A program made the translations under genes and the position numbers. From contig NZ_JAGIPR010000001.1 of NCBI RefSeq assembly GCF_017877355.1, positions 620,001 to 684,000 of the forward strand: a DNA stretch of 64,000 bases, written 5' to 3'. The notes under the pieces are model-generated. The model saw nothing but the letters and a program-made list of their open reading frames with translations, did not search any database and was not told where the DNA came from. Below, piece after piece: positions 27,885 to 37,624 of the stretch; the stretch's first letter is position 1, and each line of letters starts with the position of its first letter. This stretch comes from Chryseobacterium jejuense (lineage in GTDB: Bacteria; Bacteroidota; Bacteroidia; Flavobacteriales; Weeksellaceae).

Positions 27885-27914
27885 AAAAAGCACTGAAAAT
27901 TTCAGTGCTTTTAC
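27885..27914. terminator. Bidirectional terminator
   Basis: AAAGCACTGAA (27887-27897) pairs with TTCAGTGCTTT, flanked by A-rich and T-rich tracts. It separates the convergent small lipoprotein and DUF4286 genes. Confidence 0.85.
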
Positions 27915-27922
27915 TTTTATCA

Positions 27923-28237
27923 TTACAGCCTCGATTTTTTCGGATTCAGAAGCGTATCGAAGATCAGAACTTCCTGTCCGAATTGAGTTTCAATTCGTTC
28001 TGCTATATTTTTCAATTCGCTTTCAAGAAAATCATTTCTCAGCTCATCATTATCAAAGATCAGAAGAAGATTGTAATTCTTTCCTTCATCAATATAATCG
28101 CTGTGAACTTCAGATAAGATGTACTGATTAACATCCATCAGATTTTCAGTCATTAAAATCAGGGTTTCATCAATATAATTTTCCCATTCTTCCAGATTAT
28201 TTTTTGTACAGTGGAAAGTTATACTTAATACACTCAT
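27923..28237 (-). CDS. DUF4286 family protein
   Basis: A 104-residue cytoplasmic protein with the ferredoxin-like strand-helix pattern of DUF4286: MSVLSITFHCTKNNLEEWENYID, a VNQYILSEVHSDYIDEG strand-loop, then LLLIFDNDELRNDFLESELKNI. The tail ends FDTLLNPKKSRL. The family is widespread and conserved in Bacteroidota, but its function is not established. It is divergent from gyrA with about 150 bp between the starts. Confidence 0.8.
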   Translation of the reverse strand: MSVLSITFHCTKNNLEEWENYIDETLILMTENLMDVNQYILSEVHSDYIDEGKNYNLLLIFDNDELRNDFLESELKNIAERIETQFGQEVLIFDTLLNPKKSRL

Positions 28238-28385
28238 ATTTTAAGAATTTTTAAGATTTTGTGGATAAATTCTAGGGCAAAAATCGGCATTTTTTTCGTA
28301 AATTAGCCCGTTAATAAAAATTCAAAATAAATAATTTTCAGACTTCCAGCTAAGGGTCTGACTATCATTATAATAAAATTTGTTT

Positions 28386-30986
28386 ATGCAAAAAGAAGGA
28401 GAAAGACTAATTCCTATCAACATTGTTGATGAAATGAAGTCGTCTTATATCGATTATTCGATGTCTGTTATCGTTTCAAGAGCGCTACCGGATGTAAGAG
28501 ACGGCTTGAAACCCGTTCATAGAAGAGTACTTTACGGTATGTATGGACTAGGGGTTTTTTCGAATAGAAAATATTTAAAATCTGCGAGAATTGTTGGGGA
28601 CGTTTTGGGTAAATATCACCCGCACGGAGACTCTTCTGTATATGACGCGATGGTGAGAATGGCTCAGGAATGGAGTTTACGTTATCCTCAGGTAGACGGA
28701 CAAGGTAACTTCGGTTCCATGGATGGTGACCCACCGGCAGCAATGCGTTACACCGAAGCAAGACTGAAAAAAATCTCTGATGAGGTTCTTTCTGATCTTG
28801 ACAAAGAAACTGTTGACTTCCAGAACAACTTCGATGATAGCATGCAGGAGCCAACTGTAATGCCTACTAAGGTGCCTAACCTTTTGGTAAATGGAGCTTC
28901 AGGTATTGCTGTAGGGATGGCAACAAACATGGCACCACACAATCTGTCTGAAGCTATAAATGCTATCTGTGCTTATATTGATAATAGAGAAATTACAATC
29001 GATGAGCTGATGCAGCATATTATTGCTCCGGATTTCCCTACAGGAGGTATTATTTATGGATACGACGGAGTAAGAGATGCATTCCATACCGGAAGAGGTA
29101 GAGTAGTTCTTAGAGCAAAAGTTAACTTCGAAGAAATCGGAAACAGAAATGCTATTATCGTAACAGAAGTTCCTTATCAGGTAAACAAGGCGGAAATGAT
29201 CGCCAGAACTGCGGAACTTGTTAAGGATGAGAAAATTCCTGGTATCTACGAGATCAGAGACGAATCAGACAGAAACGGACTTCGTGTTGTTTATGAATTG
29301 AAAAACGATGCGATTCCAAATGTCGTTCTGAATCTTTTATATAAATATACAGCACTTCAGACTTCTTTCAGTGTTAATAATATTGCGCTGGTACACGGAA
29401 GACCGGAACAGTTGAATCTTAAGGATATCATTCATCATTTTGTTGAGCACAGACATGAAGTAATCGTAAGAAGAACTCAGTTTGAGCTTAAAAAAGCAAA
29501 AGAAAGAGCGCACATCCTTGAAGGATTCATGAAGGTAATTGGAACTCAGGATTCTTTAGATAAAGCAATTTCAATTATCCGTCATAGTGCTAACCCTCAG
29601 GCAGCGAAAGAAGGCTTGATCGAAGCATTCGAACTTTCAGAAATTCAGGCTCAGGCAATTCTGGATCTTAGATTGGCTCGTTTAACAGGAATGGAGCTTG
29701 ATAAGATCCGTGATGAGTACGATGCTATTATGAAAGAGATCGCTAATTTGGAAGATATCTTAGCCAATGAGCCGAGAAGATTCCAGATCATTAAAGATGA
29801 ATTGATCGAAATCAAAGAAAAATACGGTGACGAAAGAAGAACTGAAATTGATTACTCAGGAGGAGAAATGTCTATTGAAGATATCATCCCTAACGAATCT
29901 GTTGTTCTTACTATTTCTCACGCAGGATATGTGAAGAGAACTTCGCTTTCTGAATACAAAATTCAAAGTAGAGGTGGTGTAGGAAACAAAGCAGCTACAA
30001 CAAGGGATTCCGACTTCCTTGAATATATTGTATCAGCAACCAACCACCAATATATGTTGTTCTTTACAGAAAAAGGAAGATGTTACTGGTTAAGAGTATT
30101 TGAAATTCCTGAAGGCTCGAAAACAGCAAAAGGAAGAGCCGTACAAAACCTTATCAACATTGAACCTGATGATAAGATTAAAGCATATATCAGAACTAAC
30201 AACCTGAAAGACTCTGAATATGTAAACCAAATGAGCGTAGTGATGGTAACTAAAAACGGTACTATCAAGAAAACATCATTGGAAGCATATTCAAGACCAA
30301 GAGTAAATGGGGTAAATGCTATTGAAATTAGAGATAATGACCAATTATTAGGAGCTTACCTAACTAATGGTACTTCTCAGATCATGATTGCTACTAAAAA
30401 CGGTAAATGTATCCGTTTCCCTGAAGAAAAAGTAAGAGAAGTAGGTAGAGGGTCTATCGGAGTTCGTGGTATTGCCATGGAAGACAATGATGAAGCTATT
30501 GGTATGATTGTTGTGAATGATGTGGAGAACGAAACGGTTCTTGTAGTATCTGAAAAAGGATATGGTAAGAGAACTGCAGTAGAAGATTACAGAATTACGA
30601 ACAGAGGAGGAAAAGGAGTTATCACCCTAAACATTACCGAAAAAACAGGAAATCTGATTGCTATTCAAAACGTAACAGACGAAGATGGATTGATGATTAT
30701 CAATAAATCCGGTGTTGCCATCAGAATGGGAATGGATGAAATGAGAGTGATGGGTAGAAATACACAAGGGGTAAAACTGATTAATCTTAAGAAGAATGAC
30801 GAAATTGCAGCCATTGCAAAAGTAGAAATGGATAAAGATGTAGAAGAAGATTCTGAAGAGATTGAAGGAATGGAAGACGCTGAAGGAGAAGTTCAGGAAG
30901 GAATGGAGTCTTTATTTGATAACCTTGAAAACGATAATGTAACACCTCAGGCTGAGGAAAATGAGAATTCTGATTCTGAAGAATAA
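28386..30986 (+). CDS. gyrA: DNA gyrase subunit A
   Basis: An 866-residue GyrA that, with GyrB, introduces negative supercoils. The ATG at 28386 is chosen over a TTG two codons before. Seen are the winged-helix start ([22 protein letters not shown]), the catalytic tyrosine in [10 protein letters not shown], the GyrA-box-like QRRGGKG-related segment [12 protein letters not shown], and six beta-pinwheel repeats to about 815. The tail is acidic, as in many gyrases. The quinolone-resistance region reads [13 protein letters not shown]: the positions equal to E. coli Ser83 and Asp87 are both wild type. Confidence 0.96.
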   Translation: MQKEGERLIPINIVDEMKSSYIDYSMSVIVSRALPDVRDGLKPVHRRVLYGMYGLGVFSNRKYLKSARIVGDVLGKYHPHGDSSVYDAMVRMAQEWSLRYPQVDGQGNFGSMDGDPPAAMRYTEARLKKISDEVLSDLDKETVDFQNNFDDSMQEPTVMPTKVPNLLVNGASGIAVGMATNMAPHNLSEAINAICAYIDNREITIDELMQHIIAPDFPTGGIIYGYDGVRDAFHTGRGRVVLRAKVNFEEIGNRNAIIVTEVPYQVNKAEMIARTAELVKDEKIPGIYEIRDESDRNGLRVVYELKNDAIPNVVLNLLYKYTALQTSFSVNNIALVHGRPEQLNLKDIIHHFVEHRHEVIVRRTQFELKKAKERAHILEGFMKVIGTQDSLDKAISIIRHSANPQAAKEGLIEAFELSEIQAQAILDLRLARLTGMELDKIRDEYDAIMKEIANLEDILANEPRRFQIIKDELIEIKEKYGDERRTEIDYSGGEMSIEDIIPNESVVLTISHAGYVKRTSLSEYKIQSRGGVGNKAATTRDSDFLEYIVSATNHQYMLFFTEKGRCYWLRVFEIPEGSKTAKGRAVQNLINIEPDDKIKAYIRTNNLKDSEYVNQMSVVMVTKNGTIKKTSLEAYSRPRVNGVNAIEIRDNDQLLGAYLTNGTSQIMIATKNGKCIRFPEEKVREVGRGSIGVRGIAMEDNDEAIGMIVVNDVENETVLVVSEKGYGKRTAVEDYRITNRGGKGVITLNITEKTGNLIAIQNVTDEDGLMIINKSGVAIRMGMDEMRVMGRNTQGVKLINLKKNDEIAAIAKVEMDKDVEEDSEEIEGMEDAEGEVQEGMESLFDNLENDNVTPQAEENENSDSEE

Positions 30987-31013
30987 ATGTACAATTAATA
31001 TAAAATAGTTATT

Positions 31014-32045
31014 ATGAAGAAACTAATTTTAGGTATGGCTATCGTAGCATCTGCTTTTGCATTTGGACAGAAAGGAGATGTAAATGCTCAGCTTCAGACT
31101 GCTAACAAAGCAGCTATGGATGCATATAACGCAAAAAATTATGCAGTTGCAGCACCTAAGTTTGTAGAAATTTACGACTTATTGAAAGCGAATGGCCAGG
31201 ATAACAAGATATATATGTATTATGCAGGACTTAGTCATGCATTAGCCAACAATAGCGATCCGGCTATTAAAATATATACAGATCTTGTAAATTCTGGATT
31301 TACAGGAGTGGAAACTACTTATACTGCTAAAGAAAAAAAGAGCGGGCAGGTAGTAAATTTAGATAAAGCGACTTGGGAGCTGATGAAAAAAAATTCTGAG
31401 TATTCAGATTTCAAAACAGAACAGTCTGCAGGAGTAGAAGTAGATCTATACGAAACTTTATCTTTATTACTTCTTAATGCTAAAAAAGCAAATGAGGCTC
31501 TTGTAATCATCGAAAAAGGGTTAGCTAAATATCCGAACAATGCTAAATTGAAGGAAAGCCAAACTACGGCGTATCTTCAGTCTGGAAATATGGATAAATT
31601 TGTTACCAATTTGAAAGAGCAGTTAGCAAAGAATCCTAATGACGCAACCAACTGGTACAACCTTGGGGTAATGCAGGCCAAAACGCCGGCAACTGTTAAT
31701 GACGCTTTAGAATCATTCAAAAAAGCAATTGAGCTTAAGCCTGATTTTGCCAATGCTTATCAGAACCTTGTATACACTACCATTGGAGATGACTCTAAAA
31801 TTGTAGCTGATATCAATGCGTTGAGAAAAGACAAGCCGGATGAAGCTACTAAATTAATTGATGCAAGAAGAGAAAGATTTGCAAAAGCTTTACCATTTGC
31901 AGAAAGCTGGTATAAAGTAGATCCTAAAAATATTGATGCAGTAAGCACATTGAAGGAGATTTACGTGGTAACTAAAAATCTGGACAAAGTGAAAGAAATG
32001 AAAGCTAAAGAAGCTGAGTTAAGTGCAGCTGCGCCAGCAAAATAA
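31014..32045 (+). CDS. Secreted tetratricopeptide-repeat protein
   Basis: A 343-residue protein with a Sec signal peptide (MKKLILGMAIVASAFAFGQ). It is built mainly of TPR helices: a repeat at about 25-95 (AMDAYNAKNYAVAAPKFVEIY...), then a middle pair with LLLLNAKKANEALVIIEKGLAKYP, and a strong unit NWYNLGVMQAKT..DALESFKKAIELKPDFANAYQNL. Such proteins scaffold periplasmic or outer-membrane complexes. It follows gyrA by 27 bp, and the pair ends in a terminator, so it may be co-transcribed with gyrA. The partner is unknown. Confidence 0.82.
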   Translation: MKKLILGMAIVASAFAFGQKGDVNAQLQTANKAAMDAYNAKNYAVAAPKFVEIYDLLKANGQDNKIYMYYAGLSHALANNSDPAIKIYTDLVNSGFTGVETTYTAKEKKSGQVVNLDKATWELMKKNSEYSDFKTEQSAGVEVDLYETLSLLLLNAKKANEALVIIEKGLAKYPNNAKLKESQTTAYLQSGNMDKFVTNLKEQLAKNPNDATNWYNLGVMQAKTPATVNDALESFKKAIELKPDFANAYQNLVYTTIGDDSKIVADINALRKDKPDEATKLIDARRERFAKALPFAESWYKVDPKNIDAVSTLKEIYVVTKNLDKVKEMKAKEAELSAAAPAK

Positions 32046-32066
32046 TCATTTTATAACTTAATTATA

Positions 32067-32103
32067 AAAAGCCGAGACAGTAATGTTTCGGCTTTTGTTT
32101 TTT
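32067..32103 (+). terminator. Terminator after the TPR gene
   Basis: AAAAGCCGA (32067-32075) pairs with TCGGCTTTT (32088-32096), followed by a T run. Confidence 0.88.
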
Positions 32104-32220
32104 TAGTAAAAATATCATTTATTATGTATTACCCATTGCACATTATTTATCATTTACTGTCTAAATTTCATCCCTAGAAATTCTCTGTAATTCCGTATCT
32201 TTGAGAAAAATTTTACCAAA

Positions 32221-33057
32221 ATGATCGAGTGGAAAACCGCTAAGGAATATGAAGATATTACCTATAAAAAATGCAATGGTGTAGCAAGAATCGCTTTCAA
32301 CAGACCGGAAGTGCGTAATGCTTTCAGACCAAAGACAACTTCAGAATTATACGATGCTTTTTATGATGCCTCTGAAGACCCTTCAATAGGGGTTGTTTTA
32401 CTTTCAGGAGAAGGACCAAGCCCGAAAGACGGAGGTTGGGCTTTCTGCAGTGGAGGAGACCAAAGAGCAAGAGGTGATCAGGGGTATGTAGGAGAAGATG
32501 GAAGACACCGTTTAAATATTCTGGAAGTTCAGCGTCTGATCCGTTTTATGCCTAAAGTGGTAATTGCGGTAGTTCCGGGTTGGGCTGTAGGTGGTGGACA
32601 CTCACTTCATGTAGTGTGTGACTTGACTTTAGCGAGTGAAGAGCATGCAATTTTCAAACAAACTGATGCCGATGTGACAAGTTTTGACGGTGGTTACGGA
32701 TCTGCTTACCTTGCAAAAATGGTAGGACAGAAAAAAGCTCGTGAAATCTTCTTTTTAGGAAGAAACTATTCTGCTCAGGAAGCTTTTGAAATGGGAATGG
32801 TAAACAAAGTAGTTCCTCATGCAGAATTAGAAGATACAGCCTATGAATGGGCTCAGGAAATCTTAGGAAAATCTCCAATGTCCATCAGAATGCTGAAGTT
32901 TGCAATGAACCTTACAGACGACGGAATGGTTGGTCAGCAGGTATTTGCAGGAGAAGCAACCCGTTTAGCGTATATGACAGAAGAAGCTAAAGAAGGAAGA
33001 AATGCATTTCTTGAAAAAAGAAAGCCAAACTTCGGAGACGATCAATGGATATCATAA
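32221..33057 (+). CDS. menB: 1,4-dihydroxy-2-naphthoyl-CoA synthase
   Basis: A 278-residue crotonase-fold enzyme that closes the naphthoate ring in menaquinone synthesis, converting o-succinylbenzoyl-CoA to 1,4-dihydroxy-2-naphthoyl-CoA. MenB features are clear: FNRPEVRNAFRPKT at the start, the FCSGGDQRARG oxyanion segment, GWAVGGGHSLHVVCDLT, and DADVTSFDGGYGSAYLA, the MenB-specific loop with the catalytic Asp, Ser and Tyr. The C-terminal EKRKPNF tail fits. A -7-like TATCTTTG (32196-32203) lies 17 bp upstream. menA follows two genes on. Confidence 0.95.
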   Translation: MIEWKTAKEYEDITYKKCNGVARIAFNRPEVRNAFRPKTTSELYDAFYDASEDPSIGVVLLSGEGPSPKDGGWAFCSGGDQRARGDQGYVGEDGRHRLNILEVQRLIRFMPKVVIAVVPGWAVGGGHSLHVVCDLTLASEEHAIFKQTDADVTSFDGGYGSAYLAKMVGQKKAREIFFLGRNYSAQEAFEMGMVNKVVPHAELEDTAYEWAQEILGKSPMSIRMLKFAMNLTDDGMVGQQVFAGEATRLAYMTEEAKEGRNAFLEKRKPNFGDDQWIS

Positions 33058-33083
33058 ATTCCAGTAAACTATTTTTGTAGGCC

Positions 33084-34442
33084 ATGGGAATCAGTAGGGA
33101 AGATCTTGAAAAAAATAGAGCAAGTAAAGAAAGAAGGAAGGAAAGTGAATTTCTTCTCTCTGTCGACTTTGAACAGTATTTGTCAGATCGCTATTTCTAT
33201 GATAATCTTGATAAAGATTTCTCTTTGAAAGATTTTTGTCCACTGAATCCATTAAAACCCGAACACGAATGGTATCGTTTCAATATAAATGATCAGGAGT
33301 TTGAAGTAGGTAAAATGTCTTCCGAAGGTTACGATTCCGGATTTAGAAGCATTTATCTGACGGATACGAAGGCGATTTATCCTTGGAAATATAAAACCTG
33401 TTATGGGATTTGTTCCGAAGAGAATAATAATATACTCATAATGCCTTATTTTGATTCGATACAGTTTTACGGTCTATTTAATATTTTTGCCTGTAAAAAT
33501 TCTTTTCAAGATCCTGTAAACTCGGAATCCTTATTAGGGCAGGTATATTATTTTGATACAAAAGGAAGGTTTATCAGGCAGGAAAAAGAACGTTATCTTA
33601 ATTTATTTCCTCATGTTGCGGTTATTGATAATGAAGTAAAAGAAATAAAGCTGGATGGTTTCAATGTAGATGAGGTATATCGATATGATCTGTTTGTTGT
33701 GTATATTAAAGACTCTGGTGAAGCTGTAAAAAAACAGGCAGTGGATAATCATGGAAATTTTATTTTAGATAAAGCTTATCTTGATGTAGTAGTTCGCTCT
33801 GCTGAAGAAACCATTTTTGCTGTAGATGAAAATGAAATAATCTGTTTTGATACCAAAGGTGATAAGAAAAGAACCTATCCCGGTTTCAATCATATTGATG
33901 AAATTGGAGAGAATTGTCTCAGAGTTTGTAATAAGTCAACAGATGAAGTAGGCTTTAGTCTTATCAATTTTGATGGAGAACAACCCTTGATGCAGACTTA
34001 TGATTTTATTGAAAAATGTTCAATGAGTCAAAAATATAAGTTTTTTCAGGGAAGCTGGTATCATTTTACAGGATATGAAAAAGAAGATCCTGAAATTGAA
34101 ATTGTTCAAACTAAATTGGATGAAATCCGATCAGATATATTGGTTTACAGTTTTCATCCCAATGGTAAATGGGGAATCATCAATGAAAATGAAGAAATTT
34201 TCATTCCATGCGTATACGACTGGATTGAGGAAATAAGCGAAAATGTTTTTCTTTTAAATGAAGGTGGAAGACTATTACGTTGTTCAAGATGTACCGATGA
34301 ATGGGATGGTGATACTGTTGATGAATTGATTGTTCATGGTGGCAAGTGGTTTAATTACAGTTTATTGGGTATGAATCTTGAACCTGCAGAAATAGAATAT
34401 GATTCAAATAATTTTATAAATTCAGTATATAAAATAGAATGA
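33084..34442 (+). CDS. WG-repeat-like protein inside the menaquinone cluster
   Basis: A 452-residue cytoplasmic protein without signal peptide. The C-terminal part contains a WG-type repeat (NGKWGIINENEEIFIPCVYD) and, before it, weaker repeat units with FDTKG, NFDGE and YDWIE motifs, as in proteins with several short beta-hairpin WG repeats. The N-terminal 80 residues are charged. It starts 26 bp after menB and its stop codon overlaps the menA start by 4 bases, so it is translated with menA. A role in menaquinone synthesis is not implied by its domains and the partner is unknown. Confidence 0.6.
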   Translation: MGISREDLEKNRASKERRKESEFLLSVDFEQYLSDRYFYDNLDKDFSLKDFCPLNPLKPEHEWYRFNINDQEFEVGKMSSEGYDSGFRSIYLTDTKAIYPWKYKTCYGICSEENNNILIMPYFDSIQFYGLFNIFACKNSFQDPVNSESLLGQVYYFDTKGRFIRQEKERYLNLFPHVAVIDNEVKEIKLDGFNVDEVYRYDLFVVYIKDSGEAVKKQAVDNHGNFILDKAYLDVVVRSAEETIFAVDENEIICFDTKGDKKRTYPGFNHIDEIGENCLRVCNKSTDEVGFSLINFDGEQPLMQTYDFIEKCSMSQKYKFFQGSWYHFTGYEKEDPEIEIVQTKLDEIRSDILVYSFHPNGKWGIINENEEIFIPCVYDWIEEISENVFLLNEGGRLLRCSRCTDEWDGDTVDELIVHGGKWFNYSLLGMNLEPAEIEYDSNNFINSVYKIE

Positions 34443-35368
34443 CAGATTGGATAAAAGCCGCAAGGCTCAGAACTTTACCGCTATCATTAAGCGGAATTAT
34501 TATGGGAGCTTTCATTGCAAAATGGAGACTTTACAGAGAAGGAGGAATTTGGGATTGGAAGATTTTTGCACTGGCACTTTTGGTAACGCTTTTGTATCAG
34601 ATTTTATCAAACTATGCCAATGATTATGGCGATGGAGTAAAAGGAACAGATGCAAAAAGAATCAATGAAGCAGAAGCAAGAGCGGTAGCCTCAGGAAAAA
34701 TTACAGCCAAACAGATGAAAAATGCTGTCATTCTTTTTTCAGCATTATCTTTTGTTGCCACTATTGCGCTGTTATATGTAGCTTTCATTCCAAATTATAT
34801 GAATGAATTCTATATTTTCATAGGTTTGGGAGTAGCAAGTATTTTGGCTGCAATTGGATATACAGTAGGGAAGAAGCCTTACGGGTATATGGGATTGGGA
34901 GATATCTTTGTGTTTATTTTCTTCGGATTGGTTTCTGTATGCGGAAGTTATTTCCTGTTTACAAAAACATTCAGCTGGGATATGCTGTTGCCGGGAACTG
35001 CAGTAGGAATGATGAGTATGGCTGTTTTGAACCTGAACAATATGAGAGATATTGAAAGTGATAAGCTATCAGGAAAAAACAGTTTTGCATTAAGAATCGG
35101 ATTCAAAAATGCAATGATCTATGAAATGATCCTGTTGCAACTTCCTTTGATATTGATCCTTGCTTTCTTGGGAATCAATGGATTCTTTCAGGAGCAAAAC
35201 TATTATGTTTTTATTGTAATGATCCTTCTGTTTCCTTTGATGAAATTGAGAAGAAGCATCATGTCAGTAAAAGAACCGAAAGAATTAGACCAGTATTTAA
35301 AGCAGGTTGGAATAATGACGTTTATTATGGCTGTTCTTACGGCAGCCGGACTTAATTTATTTAATTAA
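34439..35368 (+). CDS. menA: 1,4-dihydroxy-2-naphthoate polyprenyltransferase
   Basis: A 309-residue UbiA-family membrane prenyltransferase that attaches the polyprenyl chain to dihydroxynaphthoate, giving demethylmenaquinone. About eight or nine hydrophobic helices. The first metal-binding motif is seen as NYANDYGDGVKGTD (N61-D62..D65). The second, DIESDKLSGK, matches the DxxxD type. The MenA-like start WIKAARLRTLPLS is typical. It overlaps the preceding gene by 4 bases and shares the transcript with menB. Confidence 0.94.
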   Translation: MTDWIKAARLRTLPLSLSGIIMGAFIAKWRLYREGGIWDWKIFALALLVTLLYQILSNYANDYGDGVKGTDAKRINEAEARAVASGKITAKQMKNAVILFSALSFVATIALLYVAFIPNYMNEFYIFIGLGVASILAAIGYTVGKKPYGYMGLGDIFVFIFFGLVSVCGSYFLFTKTFSWDMLLPGTAVGMMSMAVLNLNNMRDIESDKLSGKNSFALRIGFKNAMIYEMILLQLPLILILAFLGINGFFQEQNYYVFIVMILLFPLMKLRRSIMSVKEPKELDQYLKQVGIMTFIMAVLTAAGLNLFN

Positions 35369-35385
35369 ATCTAACAGTATTATAT

Positions 35386-35832
35386 ATGAGTTCCAATGTC
35401 TATGTTGAAGCGCAAATGCTTATCAGAAAGCCGATTGATGATGTTTTTGAAGCATTTATCAATCCTGAAGTAACCATTAATTTCTGGTTTACAAAATCTA
35501 CCGGAAAATTAGAAGAAGGGAAAACAGTAACCTGGGAATGGGAAATGTATGGCGTGAAAAACATTGTAAACGTTCATCAGATTATTCCGAACCAACTGAT
35601 TAAAACAGAATGGGGAGAACCTTCACTCAACGTAGACTATGAGTTTAAAACTATGGAAAACGGAACTCTTGTTGTGATTAAGAGCTATGGATTCACTCAA
35701 ACGGGTGAAGAGCTCCTAAGACAGGTTAATGATAATACAGGCGGTTTTACAACGGTTTTAGACGGTTGTAAGGCTTATTTGGAACATGGGATCAATCTGA
35801 AACTTATTGAAGATAAATTCCCGTCGAAATAA
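35386..35832 (+). CDS. SRPBCC/AHSA1-type protein
   Basis: A 148-residue START-like helix-grip protein. It begins with the typical strand-helix IRKPIDDVFEAFINPE and WFTKSTGKLEEGKTVTWEWE, ending with a long C-terminal helix (GFTTVLDGCKAYLEHGINLKL). Such proteins bind small hydrophobic ligands or act as co-chaperone-like Aha1 relatives. It lies 17 bp after menA and may belong to the same transcript. No ligand can be inferred from sequence. Confidence 0.82.
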   Translation: MSSNVYVEAQMLIRKPIDDVFEAFINPEVTINFWFTKSTGKLEEGKTVTWEWEMYGVKNIVNVHQIIPNQLIKTEWGEPSLNVDYEFKTMENGTLVVIKSYGFTQTGEELLRQVNDNTGGFTTVLDGCKAYLEHGINLKLIEDKFPSK

Positions 35833-35973
35833 TTAAAGTAAATAAACAACGCTTAGCGTTTTAAAAAAACACAGATGGCACGAATGCTTTCACTGATGTC
35901 ACTACCTTTATCGTGCTATTTGTGAAACTGTTTGAGTCATTTGTGTTTAATCATAATTGAAATTAAATTTACA

Positions 35974-36660
35974 ATGAAAATACAATTTTTAGGGCAAAAT
36001 TGTTTTCTGTTCACGTACAGGGACAAAACAATTTTAAGTGACCCTTTCTACAACTACAAAAAAGCGGAATCAGGTTTTGATATTACCGCTCAAAAAATTG
36101 ATTACATCCTGTTGACCCATGCCCATGGAGATCATATTGCAGATGTAGCAGAAGTATTGCAGCATTACCCGGAGGCAACCGTGATTGGAGTACCGGAAGT
36201 ATGCGGATACTTTACCCAAGCTAAAAATAAAGACGATGTGAACTTAGGAGGGTCGGCAAAAATCGACGATCTTAAAATTTCCATGGTTCCGGCTCATCAT
36301 ACAAGTTCTTTCCCGGATGGGAGCTATGGAGGCGTTCCTGTAGGGTATATTTTCAGACTTCCTGAAGGTAAAAACATCTATTTGGCTGGAGATACAGGAG
36401 TAATGGCAGATATGGAGCTCTTCCCAAGATTATATGGGAATATTGACCTTTCTATCCTTCCCATCGGAAGTCACTACACAATGTGCCCAAGAAAAGCGTC
36501 TTTCGCAGCAGCAGAATTATTAAAAACTCCAAAAGTAATCGGATGTCACTTTGATACGTTCCCTGCCATAGAGATCAATCATGAAAGTGCATTAAAGCAT
36601 TTCGCTGATAAAAATGTAGAACTTGTTTTACCAAAATTAGGGGAGACCTTCGAATTTTAA
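35974..36660 (+). CDS. UPF0173-type metal-dependent hydrolase
   Basis: A 228-residue metallo-beta-lactamase-fold hydrolase. The ATG at 35974 begins MKIQFLGQNCFLF, the standard start; the frame extends 14 codons upstream without meaning. The metal-site motif HAHGDHIADV is complete, with later ligands in AHHTSSFP, AGDTGVM and GCHFDTFP. It belongs to the UlaG-like/UPF0173 group. Substrate unknown. It stands alone between the SRPBCC gene and the SRP RNA gene on the opposite strand. Confidence 0.87.
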   Translation: MKIQFLGQNCFLFTYRDKTILSDPFYNYKKAESGFDITAQKIDYILLTHAHGDHIADVAEVLQHYPEATVIGVPEVCGYFTQAKNKDDVNLGGSAKIDDLKISMVPAHHTSSFPDGSYGGVPVGYIFRLPEGKNIYLAGDTGVMADMELFPRLYGNIDLSILPIGSHYTMCPRKASFAAAELLKTPKVIGCHFDTFPAIEINHESALKHFADKNVELVLPKLGETFEF

Positions 36661-36780
36661 TCAATAACAAGAAAGAGAGAAACCGAAAATTAGAAAAATG
36701 GAAATGATGCGTAAGGTATTAAAAACAAAAAAAGATAATTATCAAATTACCTCTCTCTTCACTTTAAACCAAAAAAAAAT

Positions 36781-36873
36781 GGCAAGCTACCTAAATCACA
36801 CCGCTACGACCAATTACCTTTGCTGCGTTCCCACCCTGGAGGATTCTCAGGAGCTGGTTGTTTAGGACTTGCC
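36781..36873 (-). ncRNA. ffs: Signal recognition particle RNA (small bacterial type)
   Basis: Read on the minus strand, a 93-nt RNA starts GGCAAGTCCTAAA and ends TTTAGGTAGCTTGCC, so its ends pair. The apical part CCAGGGTGGGAACGCAGCAAAGG is the SRP domain IV form typical of Bacteroidota, which binds Ffh. Directly after the 3' end the minus strand runs into nine Us. A matching promoter lies upstream (36878-36907). It lies where a naive reading would place the start of the downstream membrane protein, so that gene must begin later, at 37006. Confidence 0.9.
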
Positions 36874-36877
36874 GTTG

Positions 36878-36907
36878 CAAAGGTAGGAAATATTTGTAAA
36901 CTTCAAA
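36878..36907 (-). promoter_or_regulatory. Promoter of the SRP RNA gene
   Basis: On the minus strand TTTG (36907-36904) and TACCTTTG (36885-36878) are spaced by 18 bases. The -7 element ends five bases before the first base of the SRP RNA (36873), consistent with the transcription start being the RNA 5' end. Confidence 0.75.
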
Positions 36908-37005
36908 ACTTTATTAAAGAAAATTTGTCGAAAAAATGCAGTAGTAGAGCTAATCAGCTGACATTTAGAGGGATAATTTTTCAACTTTTTTCTAAAAATT
37001 TTAAC

Positions 37006-37608
37006 ATGACGAAAAGTCCATCAACATTAGGAATTATACTTTTTATTGCTACAATGATCGTTTTCTTTGTAGTATATACTTTTTTCTCAGGAATCAATTA
37101 TTTTGACATCTCACTGAAAGCCAATGCTTTTGCGTTGCCTCTTCTATATGCGGGAGCAGCATTCTGGTCTGTGAAAATCTATTGGAACAACCATAGAGTG
37201 GTCACTTTTAAAGAAGCTTTCAAAAGAGCATTCGTTCCAATGTTTATTGGAGGAATTCTTTCGATTTTCAGTATTTATGCTTTTTTAAACTTTGCAGATA
37301 TGGATGCAAAAAAGCTTTTGAACTATCAATATGTTCAAAGACAGAAGTCGGAATTGGATACAGAATATACTTCTGCGAGAAAAATTTTAAAGCATCAAAA
37401 AGATATTGACGAGCTGGATCAGAAGTATAATGAAAGGGTTCAAAGCTTTAGCCCGGAGGCTGTAAAAGGAAAAGATATGCTTACTGCAAGTCATTTTTCA
37501 GGATATTTTGCAGCAATTCTTATATTTTACGTAGTTTTGTCGGTGTTTTTCGGAGCATTTTTCAGAACAAGAAGTGTCTATCAACCCGAAGAAACAAATC
37601 AAGACTAA
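37006..37608 (+). CDS. DUF4199 membrane protein
   Basis: A 200-residue protein starting at the ATG at 37006 (MTKSPSTLGIILF). The frame is open upstream to 36820 but there overlaps the SRP RNA gene. Three hydrophobic helices form the N-terminal half; a charged helix (about 105-150) follows, then a C-terminal helix (SGYFAAILIFYVVLSVFFGAF). This is the DUF4199 layout, common in Bacteroidota and without assigned function. It lies 16 bp before the glycosyltransferase gene, as often seen in this lineage. Confidence 0.85.
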   Translation: MTKSPSTLGIILFIATMIVFFVVYTFFSGINYFDISLKANAFALPLLYAGAAFWSVKIYWNNHRVVTFKEAFKRAFVPMFIGGILSIFSIYAFLNFADMDAKKLLNYQYVQRQKSELDTEYTSARKILKHQKDIDELDQKYNERVQSFSPEAVKGKDMLTASHFSGYFAAILIFYVVLSVFFGAFFRTRSVYQPEETNQD

Positions 37609-37624
37609 TTTTTATTAAAATTAA

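Noticed and set aside
27721..28131. 136-codon frame on the plus strand
   Set aside because: It overlaps the small lipoprotein, a terminator and the DUF4286 gene in other frames; it is a shadow.
28386..30986. Fluoroquinolone-resistance mutation in gyrA
   Set aside because: The positions equal to E. coli Ser83 and Asp87 are Ser and Asp, the susceptible state.
36700..36864. Short frame beginning MEMMRKVLKTKKDN over the SRP RNA
   Set aside because: It runs through the SRP RNA gene and poly-A tract and has no family likeness, so coding is unlikely.
36820..37005. Upstream extension of the DUF4199 gene to 36820
   Set aside because: This stretch overlaps the SRP RNA gene and its promoter on the minus strand; the ATG at 37006 starts the membrane protein properly.
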